The translations under genes were made by a program, and so were the position numbers. From the NCBI RefSeq assembly GCF_019049655.1, contig NZ_JAFMOX010000036.1, positions 1 through 35,639 on the forward strand: a stretch of 35,639 nucleotides of DNA. Direction: 5' to 3'. The DNA comes from Rahnella rivi. Its GTDB lineage: Bacteria; Pseudomonadota; Gammaproteobacteria; Enterobacterales; Enterobacteriaceae. The notes below the pieces were generated by a model that saw nothing but the letters and a program-made list of their open reading frames with translations, searched no databases and was not told the origin of the DNA. Below are positions 1 through 8,213 of the stretch, in pieces. Each line of letters starts with the position of its first letter. The first letter of the stretch is position 1.

Positions 1-126
1 AGTTAGGAGTTAGGAGTTAGGAGTTAGGAGTTAGGAGTTAGGAGTTAGGAGTTAGGAGTTAGGAGTTAGGAGTTAGGAGTTAGGAGTTAGGAGTTAGGAG
101 TTAGGAGTTAGGAGTTAGGAGTTAGG
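1..126. repeat. Heptad tandem array, 18 copies of AGTTAGG
   Basis: Eighteen perfect head-to-tail copies of the 7-bp unit AGTTAGG start at the first base of the window, so the array may continue to the left. It ends where the unit degenerates into AGTTAGGAAGTATGATG. It lies downstream of a leftward partition operon whose second gene encodes a ribbon-helix-helix protein. Such proteins (for example omega of pSM19035) are known to bind 7-bp repeats, so a centromere or operator role is an inference. Superficial likeness to telomere repeats is noted but there is no other sign of a linear end. Perfect copies may also be a recent slippage expansion. Confidence 0.95.
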
Positions 127-319
127 AAGTATGATGTAATAATTCACATTGCATAGATACGAATAGTGCATAGCGTAAAAACAATAAAAAGCTTATTCAA
201 GTAATAACCAATACTTCACACTTATGCGTTGTGACATACGCCCTGAGTAAATCATACAAAGACTGGCATGCCTTCAACGTTTTTGAGAGAGGTGCAGTAA
301 TCGATAGAATTTGTCACTT

Positions 320-368
320 ATGAAGTATGAAGCATGAAGCATGAAGCATGAAGCATGAAGTATGAAAC
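320..368. repeat. Heptad tandem array, 7 copies of ATGAAGY
   Basis: Seven contiguous 7-bp units run here: ATGAAGT, five ATGAAGY units (four of them ATGAAGC), and a final ATGAAAC. The same ATGAAGT word recurs singly upstream of the partition ATPase gene near 1698. Two different heptad arrays lie on the same side of one partition operon. A binding site for the ribbon-helix-helix partition protein is plausible but not shown by the sequence. Confidence 0.85.
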
Positions 369-655
369 ATCATTTATTCAGTCACATAGTTTGTTATGCC
401 TGAGCTTAAAACCCACAAAAACACATTTCACATTTCATACTTAGTATTTCATAAGTAACCAAAGCCATAGTAGGGCGGTGTTAAGTGTGACTTACTACTT
501 AATACTTATCATCTAATAATGATTAAACCCACTGAGTAATTAACCGGAGACCCTGGATTGAGAGTGTTCTTGGAACGTTGAGCTCAATGGGAGACGTTGG
601 AAAGGAGAGAAGGCAGTAAGGAACACGGTGGCTAAGGAAATGTATGAGATTATTC
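369..655. other. AT-rich stretch without a gene
   Basis: No credible reading frame is seen. The stretch contains scattered TACTTA and TAATACTT words (for example around 440-450 and 490-505) resembling motifs on the other side of the partition operon near 1670-1710. It may belong to the partition or incompatibility region. Confidence 0.4.
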
Positions 656-659
656 AAAA

Positions 660-691
660 CAGCATTGGTAGCCGCTTGGTTACCAATGCTG
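660..691 (-). terminator. Terminator of the first partition operon
   Basis: A perfect 11-bp inverted repeat (CAGCATTGGTA and TACCAATGCTG, 10-nt loop) lies just past the stop codon of the ribbon-helix-helix gene. Read leftward, the stem is followed by TTTTGAAT, consistent with Rho-independent termination of the two-gene operon. Confidence 0.7.
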
Positions 692-698
692 CTTGGTA

Positions 699-977
699 TC
701 AAACTTTTTTAAGGTAAGTATCCAGGGCATCACGAATGATTGCACTTACGCTTTTCGGGCTAATACCATTACGCTTATTATGCAGGGCAAGATCTTCAAT
801 CTCTCGCAGCGTGTTCTGAGGTAAAGAGATAGTTGTCCTTGTCAGAATTTCCTGAGCAGGTTCAGCAACAACTTTTTCGTCACCATAAGGGCGGTCGGCC
901 AGTCTGTTAGCCAGAGCGTCAGCTTCAGCTTCTGTTACGACTCGGCGATTTGAAAATGGGGGTTTTTTTAAGGCCAT
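699..977 (-). CDS. Ribbon-helix-helix partition protein (ParG-like), locus 1
   Basis: This 92-residue protein is the probable DNA-binding partner of the ParA-type ATPase encoded just upstream. The N-terminal half is basic and polar without predicted structure. The C-terminal half carries TRTTISLPQNTLREIEDLAL followed by a second helix (SVSAIIRDALDTYL), which is the beta-strand plus two-helix pattern of ribbon-helix-helix proteins. The ATG at 977 overlaps the ATPase stop (TGATG), implying translational coupling; a TTG one codon earlier is less likely. In ParFG-type systems such a protein binds centromere repeats, stimulates the ATPase through its flexible N-terminus, and represses its own operon. 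Heptad arrays lie about 330 bp downstream. It is not close in sequence to the second such protein in the window (18169-18429), so the two systems may be compatible. Confidence 0.8.
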   Translation of the reverse strand: MALKKPPFSNRRVVTEAEADALANRLADRPYGDEKVVAEPAQEILTRTTISLPQNTLREIEDLALHNKRNGISPKSVSAIIRDALDTYLKKV

Positions 978-1612
978 CAAAATACCTCATTCAGCAATGC
1001 CAGAACTTCTGCCTTGGCTTTTTCGTTAGATGTCTCGAGTACAGATTTACCTTCTGACATAACATCACGGTAAACCTTCCGGTAACATGCTGTGGAGGTC
1101 AAAGGAATGAGCCCTTCAAACTCACGCACATACTCCAGAAACTCATGTCGTTCGTTACCCTGCAACAGCGGGTTAGTCGTTGCCATACTTTGATAGCAGT
1201 AGGCCTTAAGCTCAGGATTCAAATCGCGCATACTTTCCAGCTGCTGCTGCAGTTCAACCATAGTATCCAGGTCTAACTGTGAACACTGGTGGGGCGCGAT
1301 AATCTGATGGGCAACGGTACCCCCTGTGATCAACTCCCGGCTATTGCGTCCCGCAACGTCCACGATGACATGAGCAAACTTTTCATCCAGGCTTCTCAGC
1401 GTTTGGGAAATGTTGTCTCGTTTCTCAATCAGGGTAATGGATGGAGTGATGCCTGAGGCTTCGCGCTCTGCATACCATCTTGAAGCAGAACGCTGAACAT
1501 CAGCATCGACGAGACAAACGTCCTCTCCACGAAGAGCCAGACCAACCGCCAGATTGATGGCCGTTGTTGTTTTTGCAGCACCGCCTTTATTGCATCCAAT
1601 AATCGTGATCAT
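977..1612 (-). CDS. ParA/ParF-type partition ATPase, locus 1
   Basis: This 211-residue P-loop ATPase of the MinD/ParA superfamily has the small size typical of type Ib (ParF) plasmid partition proteins, without an N-terminal DNA-binding domain. The deviant Walker A is GCNKGGAAKTTT at residues 6-17, with signature lysine at residue 9. An Ala replaces the usual Gly just before the catalytic Lys. Walker A' is VCLVDADVQRSAS near residues 33-45 and Walker B is HVIVDVAGR near 82-90. The start at 1612 follows an AGGTGACAA ribosome-binding site. It is the first gene of a two-gene leftward operon. It should drive segregation of plasmid copies with the downstream ribbon-helix-helix protein. Confidence 0.9.
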   Translation of the reverse strand: MITIIGCNKGGAAKTTTAINLAVGLALRGEDVCLVDADVQRSASRWYAEREASGITPSITLIEKRDNISQTLRSLDEKFAHVIVDVAGRNSRELITGGTVAHQIIAPHQCSQLDLDTMVELQQQLESMRDLNPELKAYCYQSMATTNPLLQGNERHEFLEYVREFEGLIPLTSTACYRKVYRDVMSEGKSVLETSNEKAKAEVLALLNEVF

Positions 1613-1740
1613 TTGTCACCTGTGATATCGAAAGTAGCATTTCCTAAATGATAACTCATAAAATATATATGTGAAGTATTATCGAGTAATTATCATGTAT
1701 GAAGTAATACTTATTCATATGGATTTTTCCTTCAATAAAC
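1613..1740. promoter_or_regulatory. Upstream region of partition operon 1, candidate operator
   Basis: This AT-rich leader upstream of the leftward ATPase gene contains the related words GAAGTATTA (about 1674-1682) and GAAGTAATACTT (about 1700-1711), the latter partly palindromic, and one ATGAAGT heptad. ParG-like proteins usually repress their own operon from such sites. No exact promoter hexamers could be assigned with confidence. Confidence 0.35.
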
Positions 1741-1952
1741 AATAGTTACGGCGTAACTTCGCAAGAAAATAAATTTTAGCCTTTATAAACATGTAGTTAA
1801 CCATAACCCAATTGCCGACCTGAGCCCTAACCGCATACTGTGGGCTTAGAGTAAATTAAGTCGAACCGCGAGATTCTAACCAGAACATTGCCGGCAGAGA
1901 GTGCTTCCCAGCATCAAGTTCTACATTTCATCAACAAGAACCCTCCGTATGC

Positions 1953-2072
1953 ATGCGTAAGAAATACCGCTTCCATTTAATCCCCCATGACTCCATCAGT
2001 AAGAAAACGCTCCGTCATATTCCAGACATATTTAAAGTAAGGCATAAGAAACGTTGGGAACTGGAGGAGTAG
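1953..2072 (+). CDS. Possible 39-residue basic peptide
   Basis: A short frame begins at ATG (MRKKYRFHLI...) and ends KRWELEE. It is rich in Lys, Arg and His (about 16 of 39). No clear ribosome-binding site precedes it and no family is recognised. It lies in a roughly 600-bp gap (1613-2235) otherwise without genes, next to decayed mobile DNA. It could be a random frame. Confidence 0.22.
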   Translation: MRKKYRFHLIPHDSISKKTLRHIPDIFKVRHKKRWELEE

Positions 2073-2235
2073 GGGGGGAAATTTTTGTTTCCTTGCTGAT
2101 CAGGAGCCTAAGACTTTTCTAAGCATAAGCCCTTCACAAGCTAAAGAACCCATGATTATACTGTATGCGTAAGGGTCTTACCCTGTGGTGGTGTTGTAGG
2201 ATTTTGGTTGTTCACCAAACAATGGGAGATGCCAC

Positions 2236-2585
2236 TTGAAAAATGCTGCTGTTGTCATCAGAAATTACACTTCTGCTTTTCCTGACCCCATTTCGATAAC
2301 GAAGAATGATACTGCCGTTATCATCCATTGTGACCTTGAGTATCCTGGATGGGTATGGATAACACTCCCCTCAGGAAAAGCCGGATGGGCTCCCCAACAA
2401 ATATTTTCCCCCTCAGCTCCAATGAAGTTATGTGTCTTGGAAATTACACCGCGCATGAATTATCAGTCAGCTGCAACGAGAAAATTACTGTCATCAAGTC
2501 TCTGAACAGCTGGTACTGGGCGCTCAAACACACAAGAGAGTCTGGTTGGGTGCCAGAAGAATGTGTAAATCTTCTAAGTAGCTAA
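2236..2585 (+). pseudogene. Two-SH3-domain protein, broken by one frameshift
   Basis: Two SH3-like repeats are visible in two frames. The first reads RNYTSAFPDPISITKNDTAV and later WITLPSGKAGWAPQQIF. The second, in the next frame, reads GNYTAHELSVSCNEKITVI and later SGWVPEECVNLL. Each repeat has the SH3 pattern of a YTA-type start and a final GWxP. The frame changes near 2405-2415, at a run of C residues after ATATTTT, as expected for a single-base indel. The only start in the first frame is a TTG at 2236 with no good ribosome-binding site, so the 5' end may also be lost. An 18-bp gap separates it from the decayed transposase. Confidence 0.65.
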
Positions 2586-2603
2586 TCAACTTGGAGCGCT
2601 TTC

Positions 2604-3702
2604 ATGGACGAAAAATCCCTCTATGCCCATATCCTTAACCTGTCCGCACCGTGGCAGATACAATCCCTTTTTCTTGATGAACAATCTGGTTCAGTGACGG
2701 TCATTGTCGGCATTGCTGAGCACACACAATTGACCTGTCCAACCTGCGGTAAATCCTGCTCCATAATGATCACCAACGTCGTAAATGGCGTCATCTCGAT
2801 ACCTGTCAGTTCACCACCCTGGTTGAGGCGGATGTACCCCGCGTTGACTGCTCTGATCACGGTTGCCAAACTCTGCCGGTTCCCTAGGCAGGACCAGGTA
2901 GTCGCTACACTTTGCTGTTCGAAGCCTTTGTTCTCGCACGGCTGAAAGTTAGCACCGTGGATGAAGTCGGCTTCAAGAAAGGACACCAGTACGTCACTGT
3001 TATCTCTGACCGGCAGGGGCGGGCCTTGAACCTGACAGATGATCGCAGTGTAGAGAGCCTTGCCAGTTATCTTCGCAGCCTTAGATATCACCAGCTTGAT
3101 GAGATAAAAACGCTGTCGATGGACATGAACATGGCCTACATCAGTGCAGCCCGCATCCATCTCCCCAAGGCCGTGGATAAAATCGCCTTCGATCACTTTC
3201 ATGTGGCAAAAATGCTGTGCGCCGTCATTGATAAAACCCGCTAGGCTGAGATGAAATAAATCCCGTCGTCAGACCGAAAAGGTGCCCACCCTCTCGCTAT
3301 CTGTGGTTTTACAGCAAACAAAATCGCCACGGGCGTAGGGCTGAGAGGTTAGAAGTTGCCCGGCTGGTGTTACCCCAAACGAGCCAGTGTTGGGTAATGA
3401 AGGAGCTTGCACGCGATCTGTGGCATCGCCGCTGTGACGACCATAGTCGTAAACATTGGCAAGAATGGATGACTATGGCCAAAGATACCGGGATTCCGCT
3501 CATGGCCAGCGTTGCCCGCATGGTGGCAAAGCGCCTTTACGGCATCCTGAATGCAATGAAAAACCGGGTATCGAGCGGCAATGCGGAGTCTCTGAACAGT
3601 AAAATACGGCTACTCAGGGTCAAATCAAGAGGCTTCAGGAATAAAGAACGGTTCAAACTGGGCGTGCTGTACCACTATGGAAAGTTAAATATGAGGTATT
3701 GA
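2604..3702 (+). pseudogene. ISL3-family transposase, decayed
   Basis: The fragments together resemble an ISL3-family transposase of about 370 residues. The N-terminus has the zinc-finger start [12 protein letters not shown]. After a frameshift near 2765 the sequence reads [20 protein letters not shown], then a TAG stop (about 2885) stands where a Trp is expected. The DDE-type core follows in the segment with VDEVGFKKGHQYVTV and LSMDMNMAYISAARIHLP. Stops around 3241-3255 and a further frame change precede the C-terminal part with HWQEWMTMA and RVSSGNAESLNSKIR. At least two frameshifts and two stops make it non-functional. No clean terminal inverted repeats were identified. It marks old IS-driven rearrangement here. 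Confidence 0.85.
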
Positions 3703-3746
3703 ACGATCGGAATAAGCAACCAAAACTAGGCTGCTTATTAATTTAC

Positions 3747-4058
3747 TCAAAGTGGATGAATAACTTCTACTTCATGCTGGAAAACATATGGATCAGACAA
3801 TAAGCGAAATTTATCATCGTCGAGATAGTTGACAGCCACATGGTAGTCGTTACCCGCGAAAGCCTTAACCGCCTCAATATCTTCCCAATATGTTGCAAGG
3901 AAAAAATGTTCCCAGCTTCCTTGAGTAACTCTTTTTACAAAAGCACCTTTGTTACCCTCAATCCCCTTAGAATGTCTCACACCAGTTAAATCAAGATGTG
4001 CATCGAAACCCTCAGCGTGTTCAAGCGGTACACATCCATGCCATGTCCTTACGATCAT
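3747..4058 (-). CDS. ABM-domain small protein (monooxygenase-like)
   Basis: This intact 103-residue protein has the dimeric alpha+beta-barrel pattern of the antibiotic biosynthesis monooxygenase (ABM) superfamily. It begins MIVRTWHGCVP, a first strand typical of the fold, has a helix with EGFDAHLD, then WEHFFLATYWEDIEAVKAFAG, the characteristic second half of the domain, and a final strand with Tyr and His residues. The start is supported by GGAGAAGAACA just before ATG. ABM-fold proteins range from quinone or haem oxygenases to proteins of unknown role, and the substrate cannot be inferred. It stands alone between the decayed transposase and a truncated umuD, with no partner gene. It is the only apparently intact gene in this degraded stretch. 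Confidence 0.75.
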   Translation of the reverse strand: MIVRTWHGCVPLEHAEGFDAHLDLTGVRHSKGIEGNKGAFVKRVTQGSWEHFFLATYWEDIEAVKAFAGNDYHVAVNYLDDDKFRLLSDPYVFQHEVEVIHPL

Positions 4059-4185
4059 TGTTCTTCTCCAGCGAAAGTTGGACTAATAACTTAACTGAAA
4101 AAGACAGGGTCGATCAAAACATATCCGTGAACCCACCATGAGCGGGGAAGACCCATGTATAAACAGTATTTAGTGAGTATCAATC

Positions 4186-4412
4186 ATGAATGTCTTTTAC
4201 CCAACACCTGAGCCTTTGAAGCTGCTGACCCCTTTCTTTCAAGATAAAGTTCAGGCTGGATTTCCCTCGCCGGCTCAGGATTATATTGAGAAGGGCATTG
4301 ACTTAAACGAGCTCTGTATAAATCATCCAGCCGCCACTTACTTTGTGATGGCCACAGGGATGAGTATGGTTGATGCGGGCATTTACGAAGGTTCGATGCT
4401 TGTTGTGGACAG
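4186..4412 (+). pseudogene. umuD: Truncated umuD/mucA-type SOS peptidase gene
   Basis: The first 75 or so residues match UmuD/MucA/ImpA proteins. They include the self-cleavage site region [19 protein letters not shown], where UmuD is cut between Ala/Cys-Gly-type residues, and the active-site serine context [14 protein letters not shown]. Homology stops after LVVDR near 4412. The rest of the open frame (to 4590) is the reverse strand of another gene. The C-terminal domain with the catalytic lysine and dimer interface is missing, so cleavage and polymerase V activation cannot occur. No umuC follows. A weak half of a LexA-like site (ATAAACAG) lies at about 4159-4166. Confidence 0.85.
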
Positions 4413-4584
4413 GATCGAGAAAAATTTTATCATCTCGTTGATTGAGTATGAGCACGCGCTTCCCGGGAGCGACGTTATAACGGCCAATCGGAATGTCATC
4501 GATGCCGCCTGCGAATTCTCTATCAGGGGAAAGCACATCGATATAGTGAGAACGCGGTTCATACTGGGTAAATCGTCCAAACAT
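4408..4584 (-). pseudogene. Truncated SRAP (HMCES/YedK-like) gene, 5' part only
   Basis: Read leftward this encodes [15 protein letters not shown], then [15 protein letters not shown] and [10 protein letters not shown], the opening of SRAP-domain proteins such as YedK, which cap abasic sites in single-stranded DNA. The match ends at about 4408, where the frame runs into the antisense strand of umuD. Only about 58 residues remain. The catalytic Cys2, essential for the DNA-protein crosslink in this family, is Phe here (TTT instead of TGT). The gene is therefore both truncated and active-site mutated. The head-on join to umuD suggests a deletion or inversion between two DNA-damage genes. Confidence 0.8.
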
Positions 4585-4823
4585 ACATAAAGAGCCCTCA
4601 GTTAGAATGATAAGTATAGACGGTACACATGCTTAGAGGATTTCAAATAGCGGCACGACTAAGCGCCCAAAATAGTGGATAAACCGTTTTGAGGATAAGT
4701 GTCAGCGCACAGTGCCTAAGGGATCTTATAAGGAGTGTTTCACGAGTATCAAAGCAGAAGTGACAGTGTCTCAAATCCCTCTACAACAATCTTTTACCTA
4801 AATAAATTAGATATTCGATACAT

Positions 4824-5193
4824 CCACTATAGAGAGCATTCTCTTTGAGTCGGCACATATATCCACTATGGTAAGTAGAAACCACTACAGCGAGTGATAT
4901 CCACTAGAGTGTGTAGAAAACCACTGTAATCAGTAACAGCCACTATGATGAGTAATAACCACTATAGAGAGCAAATAGCGAGAGAACGTAATAAGTTAGC
5001 AACCACTGACTCAGAGGCTATATAGGGTTGCGGGTTAGTGACTACTAGGGGGGTAAGGTCGAAACAAGTAAATAACCACTACAGGGAGTAGATATTACTG
5101 ATAATAGTGGTTAGCTGAATTTTATAATGCCCGGCTTGCTGTTTGCAGTGGATAGTCTGCTCACTACAGTGGTTGGCTTGCATACCACAGTGG
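4824..5193. repeat. Replication iterons downstream of repA
   Basis: Repeated CCACTATAG-type words recur with helical spacing. CCACT begins at 4824, 4863, 4882, 4901, 4921, 4940 and 4959 (19-20-bp steps, one position skipped), then 5003 and 5076. The opposite orientation AGTGG follows at 5106, 5147, 5168 and 5189. A typical unit reads ACCACTATAGAGAGCA. RepFIB replicons carry initiator-binding repeats on both sides of repA, and this block lies 3' of the leftward repA, where it would serve copy control and incompatibility. Confidence 0.88.
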
Positions 5194-5262
5194 TTAAAGG
5201 AAAAAACCCTGCTAAAAACTTCCAGCAGACTTGAGGCCACAGGGAATATGAGGGGGTTGAAA

Positions 5263-6312
5263 CTATCTTTTGGACTGGCGAAGTTGTTCAAGTAACTCAA
5301 GCTCTTCTTTGGTCAGCATGACCATCTCACGCGGCTCTGTTGAATCGCTATCCTTCTCAGCGGGGACATCAATGATATGTTCCTCGTCCAGGACATCGTA
5401 CACATCGTCACTAATACCAGTAGGGATCTGAGCCGGCCTCAATTTTGGCCGCCTGTAGTGGATACAGAAGTATACAGCTTTACCACGTTTAACCTCCGTA
5501 TAATCGAGATAGCCGATAGCCTTAAGTTGTTCCATCGCCTTACGAACAGTTGCGTTCTGTGTGATGGCTCGGGATGTCAGATTAAGACGAGCGCGCAGGC
5601 GAGACATGGAAATCGGAGCGGGATCTGTCGGAAGACTTTCGATGAAAGTATAGAGGGCCTGAGCAGACTCTTTGCGGGAGAGTTCATTGATCGCACGAAG
5701 CTGGAGAAGAACTTTTTTATCAAACTGATACAGTTCAAAAATCTTCGGATCTGCCTGCAGTTCTACGGCATCCTTCTTCGGGCTGTATTTTGCTGACTGA
5801 ACGAGGTGGGTAACGTAATAGTCCCCCTCTTTATTCGAAAAAGACAAGGTGTTAGTTGCGATACGCTCAAGAGAGGCTTCCAGACGCGCCCTGAGCTTCG
5901 CTGAGGAGCGTGCTGAGGGAATACCACATAATTTAGCGAACTCAACAAAAGGCAGGTATACAGAGTCTCCCAGGACCTTATGCTTGGCAAAAGCATGGAT
6001 GATCCCAACCCAGGTCTTGAAATCGTTGTCCATATCAAGCCGTGCACCGGTGATCTTAATGTTCTCATATCCTTCAGACTTCACGATCGAAAGCTGCTTC
6101 AGCTCAGAAGTGACATCCATTGAGTTCATCTGACCCTTACGGCCGCGGGCAGTAGACTTCAAAGTGGGTACAAATAAGCCCAACCGCATCAATGCTACAG
6201 GCTGAACAGTGTTATTGCTGTTAGGAACCAGAGTAACAAGTTCACCCGTTCGCTTATCGGTTTCAGAGAAAGCCTTTGCTATCTCTATGTTTTTAGGCTC
6301 ATTTTCAGACAT
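5263..6312 (-). CDS. repA: Replication initiator RepA, RepFIB type
   Basis: This 349-residue Rep_3-superfamily initiator binds iterons and opens the plasmid origin. Landmark segments shared with RepFIB RepA proteins include [20 protein letters not shown] (residues about 23-42), [34 protein letters not shown], and in the second winged-helix domain [20 protein letters not shown] and [20 protein letters not shown]. The first 15 or so residues and an acidic C-terminal extension ([19 protein letters not shown]) differ from the classical protein. ATG at 6312 follows GAGAGCTGATA. Iterons of both orientations flank the gene, and those overlapping its promoter region (6362-6451) predict autoregulation. 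No antisense RNA control region was recognised. Confidence 0.93.
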   Translation of the reverse strand: MSENEPKNIEIAKAFSETDKRTGELVTLVPNSNNTVQPVALMRLGLFVPTLKSTARGRKGQMNSMDVTSELKQLSIVKSEGYENIKITGARLDMDNDFKTWVGIIHAFAKHKVLGDSVYLPFVEFAKLCGIPSARSSAKLRARLEASLERIATNTLSFSNKEGDYYVTHLVQSAKYSPKKDAVELQADPKIFELYQFDKKVLLQLRAINELSRKESAQALYTFIESLPTDPAPISMSRLRARLNLTSRAITQNATVRKAMEQLKAIGYLDYTEVKRGKAVYFCIHYRRPKLRPAQIPTGISDDVYDVLDEEHIIDVPAEKDSDSTEPREMVMLTKEELELLEQLRQSKR

Positions 6313-6331
6313 TATCAGCTCTCACAAGGAA

Positions 6332-6340
6332 TGTGGATAA
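6332..6340. promoter_or_regulatory. Consensus DnaA box next to repA
   Basis: TGTGGATAA is a perfect DnaA box (TTATCCACA on the other strand), about 20 bp upstream of the repA start. A near-match, AGTGGATAA, lies at 6962-6970 at the far edge of the origin region. Confidence 0.75.
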
Positions 6341-6361
6341 GAGACTCGTAATACACAATAC

Positions 6362-6451
6362 AGTGGATACTAACACTCACTATAGCGGTTTTACCACAGG
6401 TCATAGTGGTTAGTTTGCTTTTCACAGTGGTTGTTTTACTGACTACAGCGG
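6362..6451. repeat. Iteron block upstream of repA, five units
   Basis: AGTGG or AGCGG words start at 6362, 6384, 6405, 6426 and 6447, a regular 21-22-bp period. Typical units read TCATAGTGGTTAGTTTGCTT. All have the same orientation, opposite to the main downstream block. They cover the likely repA promoter, so RepA binding would act both in origin firing and in repression. Confidence 0.88.
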
Positions 6452-6489
6452 TTAACTATCTTCATTTTACCCAGATACCGCAAGGCCTG

Positions 6490-6972
6490 CAGAGGATCGG
6501 GGATCTCTTTGGGTCTTATAGGTTCTATAAGGATCTTATTATTGGATCGAAGCATAGGATAACTTTAAAAACAGAGCTTTAAGTTTATCGATAAAGATCC
6601 ACGCAGTGATAACAACCGAGAACCCACTCTGTGATTAAACTGTGAGCATTATTTTGACCACATCAATCACCTTGAGGATTATTTCTAGGTTTCAGCGACT
6701 TATCAAAGTCATTTCTAAGAACACTGTCCACAGCTCGATTGCAGATTTACTCACTGTAGTGGTTTTAACTTCCTCACCAGCGAAGTTAATTTACCTTTCA
6801 TAGTGGTTATTATGCTCAGTATAGCGGTTAGTTTACTTCTCATAGTGGTTAGCAATGCCTATTAAGCCCTTGTAGAACGTGGCTTACAGAGGAGTGGGGA
6901 TCTCTTTTGATCTATTAGATGATCTATATAGGATCTTATTATTGGATCTAACCTGTGGAAAAGTGGATAACA
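6490..6972. other. Probable replication origin with duplicated GATC-rich segments
   Basis: Two similar AT-rich stretches at about 6495-6563 and 6897-6972 each begin GGGATCTCTTT and contain GGATCTTATTATTGGATC, with many GATC (Dam) sites, and end near GGATAAC. Between them lies a further iteron block. The second segment ends with a near-consensus DnaA box. AT-rich, Dam-rich DNA beside iterons and DnaA boxes is the classic composition of a DNA-unwinding element. No gene is seen in 6313-7103. Confidence 0.65.
6758..6848. repeat. Distal iteron block, four units
   Basis: AGTGG or AGCGG words at 6758, 6802, 6823 and 6844 continue the 21-bp spacing (one step doubled). The sequence is the same as in the repA-proximal block, for example TCATAGTGGTTA. 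It lies between the two GATC-rich AT segments, which fits an initiator-bound origin. Confidence 0.85.
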
Positions 6973-7103
6973 TATGAATAAAGAAAAGCGCTCCAGGCTG
7001 AATCAATTAGTTAAGTACTAAAGTGATCTCCTCCCTGAAAACAGTGCCAGCCTAAACTAAAGTATCCGGTCTTTCTTTCATCTCACTGAGAGGCATATCA
7101 ACC

Positions 7104-7590
7104 ATGAAAAAGACCCGTTATACCGAAGAACAGATAGCATTCGCCCTTAAACAGGCCGAAACAGGCACTCGGGTGGAAGAAGTGTGCAGAAAGATGGGTA
7201 TTTCTGAAGCCACTTTTTATAACTGGAAGAAAAAATTTGGCGGTATGGGCGTAACAGAACTGCACCGTTTACGGCAGCTTGAGGACGAAAAACAACAGCT
7301 TAAGCATCTGGTGGCGGACCTCAGTCTGGATAAGGAAATGCTCCAGGATGTCATTCGAAAAAAGTTCTGAGGCCCATTCAGAAGCGTGAAGCTGTGACTT
7401 ACCTGCTGGACGCCTATCGTATCGGGCTGCGTCGTGGTTGCCGTTTAATGATGCAGAGTCGCACGGTATACCTCTATCGCAGTTGTCGTGATGACAGGGC
7501 CCTGACTCACCGGATATAGAGAAATTGCGGAGACACGGATCCGCTATGGTTGCCCGCGCATTCATATTCTTTTGCGCAGGGAAGGCTGTT
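7104..7590 (+). pseudogene. IS3-family (IS407-group-like) transposase, orfA plus broken orfB
   Basis: The first frame (7104-7370) is a complete 88-residue OrfA. It has a helix-turn-helix (ARYTEE-type start, VCRKMGISEATFYNWKKKFG) and a leucine-rich coiled coil (LHRLRQLEDEKQQLKHLVADL). An AAAAAAG slippery run near 7357-7364 is the usual place for programmed -1 shifting into OrfB. The OrfB start is readable (LRPIQKREAVTYLLDAYRI), but it breaks after ALTHRI and continues in another frame (REIAETRIRYGCPRIHILL) before ending near 7590. The catalytic DDE region is absent. A possible left end TGATCTCCTCCCTG lies near 7021; no right end is seen. Non-functional remnant. Confidence 0.85.
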
Positions 7591-7691
7591 TAGGAAAGAA
7601 TTGCAACCCATACAATATGGCTATGGGGATCTGTTAACTTCATGATTGAGAGGGAGATATTATAATATTTTAACCAACGCCTTACTGGATT

Positions 7692-7737
7692 TTGAAGCCT
7701 AATGAGGTTATAATTTCTCATAATGTGAGGCTTTTTT
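7692..7737 (+). terminator. Stem-loop with T-run
   Basis: GAAGCCTAATGAG and CTCATAATGTGAGGCTTTTTT form an imperfect stem followed by six T residues. It separates the IS remnant from the microcin locus. No rightward gene ends immediately before it, so it may be carried over from lost DNA. Confidence 0.5.
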
Positions 7738-7888
7738 GAAACTTAAAATGGTATGAGCTACTATCTGATGCTAGTTAGGAATTTTAAAATGGCTCGGTAT
7801 TTAGCGTAACCATTACAAGCGCCTTCGTACTAAAATGACCATAAAACATGCTTGTTATATTAATTTTAAAATTGAAAAGGTGAGGATC

Positions 7889-8092
7889 ATGAAAAAGTTT
7901 ATGTTTGTGTTAGCAGGTTTGATATTGTCTTTGTTAGTCATACACTACTCCCCACTTAATCCTTTAGGAAGCCAGTATACGGCTCATCCTCTCTTAAGTC
8001 TTGTCGGCAGCTTGCTTCTGGTATGTTTTATGCTCAAAGCTGGATCGTGGATCGCAGAAAAAACCAATTCAAATCATAAAGATAGCGTTTGA
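7889..8092 (+). CDS. Small two-helix membrane protein of microcin module 1 (immunity candidate)
   Basis: This 67-residue protein has two hydrophobic segments: residues about 4-18 (FMFVLAGLILSLLVI) and 33-48 (LLSLVGSLLLVCFMLKA). They are joined by a loop with HYSPLNPLGSQYTAHP, and the C-terminus is hydrophilic and positive. The ATG at 7889 is preceded by AGGTGAGGATC, which is better than the in-frame ATG 54 bp upstream. Its size and topology resemble colicin V/microcin immunity proteins, but no sequence family is recognised. A protein of the same size class occupies the matching position beside the second precursor (14045-14236), with weak similarity along the first helix and loop (GLILSLLVIHYSPL versus GFVISIVIVNNSSL). 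A strong terminator follows. Confidence 0.7.
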   Translation: MKKFMFVLAGLILSLLVIHYSPLNPLGSQYTAHPLLSLVGSLLLVCFMLKAGSWIAEKTNSNHKDSV

Positions 8093-8104
8093 CTCCGTAT
8101 TTCC

Positions 8105-8136
8105 CTATAAAAGCCATTTTAAAATGGCTTTTATAG
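8105..8136. terminator. Perfect 32-bp palindrome, terminator
   Basis: CTATAAAAGCCATTTT is followed directly by its exact reverse complement. The stem ends in CTTTTATAG, giving a T-rich tail on both strands. It lies 13 bp after the small membrane protein gene and would uncouple it from the CPBP gene downstream. Confidence 0.75.
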
Positions 8137-8213
8137 ATTAATTAACGATGATTTAAATCATTCAACCTGTCTGAATCAGTAATGCTGACAATGCAGTTTT
8201 TTAGGGCTGAAAA

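Noticed and set aside
1..126. Telomere of a linear plasmid (TTAGGAG-like repeats)
   Set aside because: No terminal protein, telomere resolvase or inverted terminal structure is seen, and a heptad array beside a partition operon has a simpler explanation. The window edge may merely cut the array.
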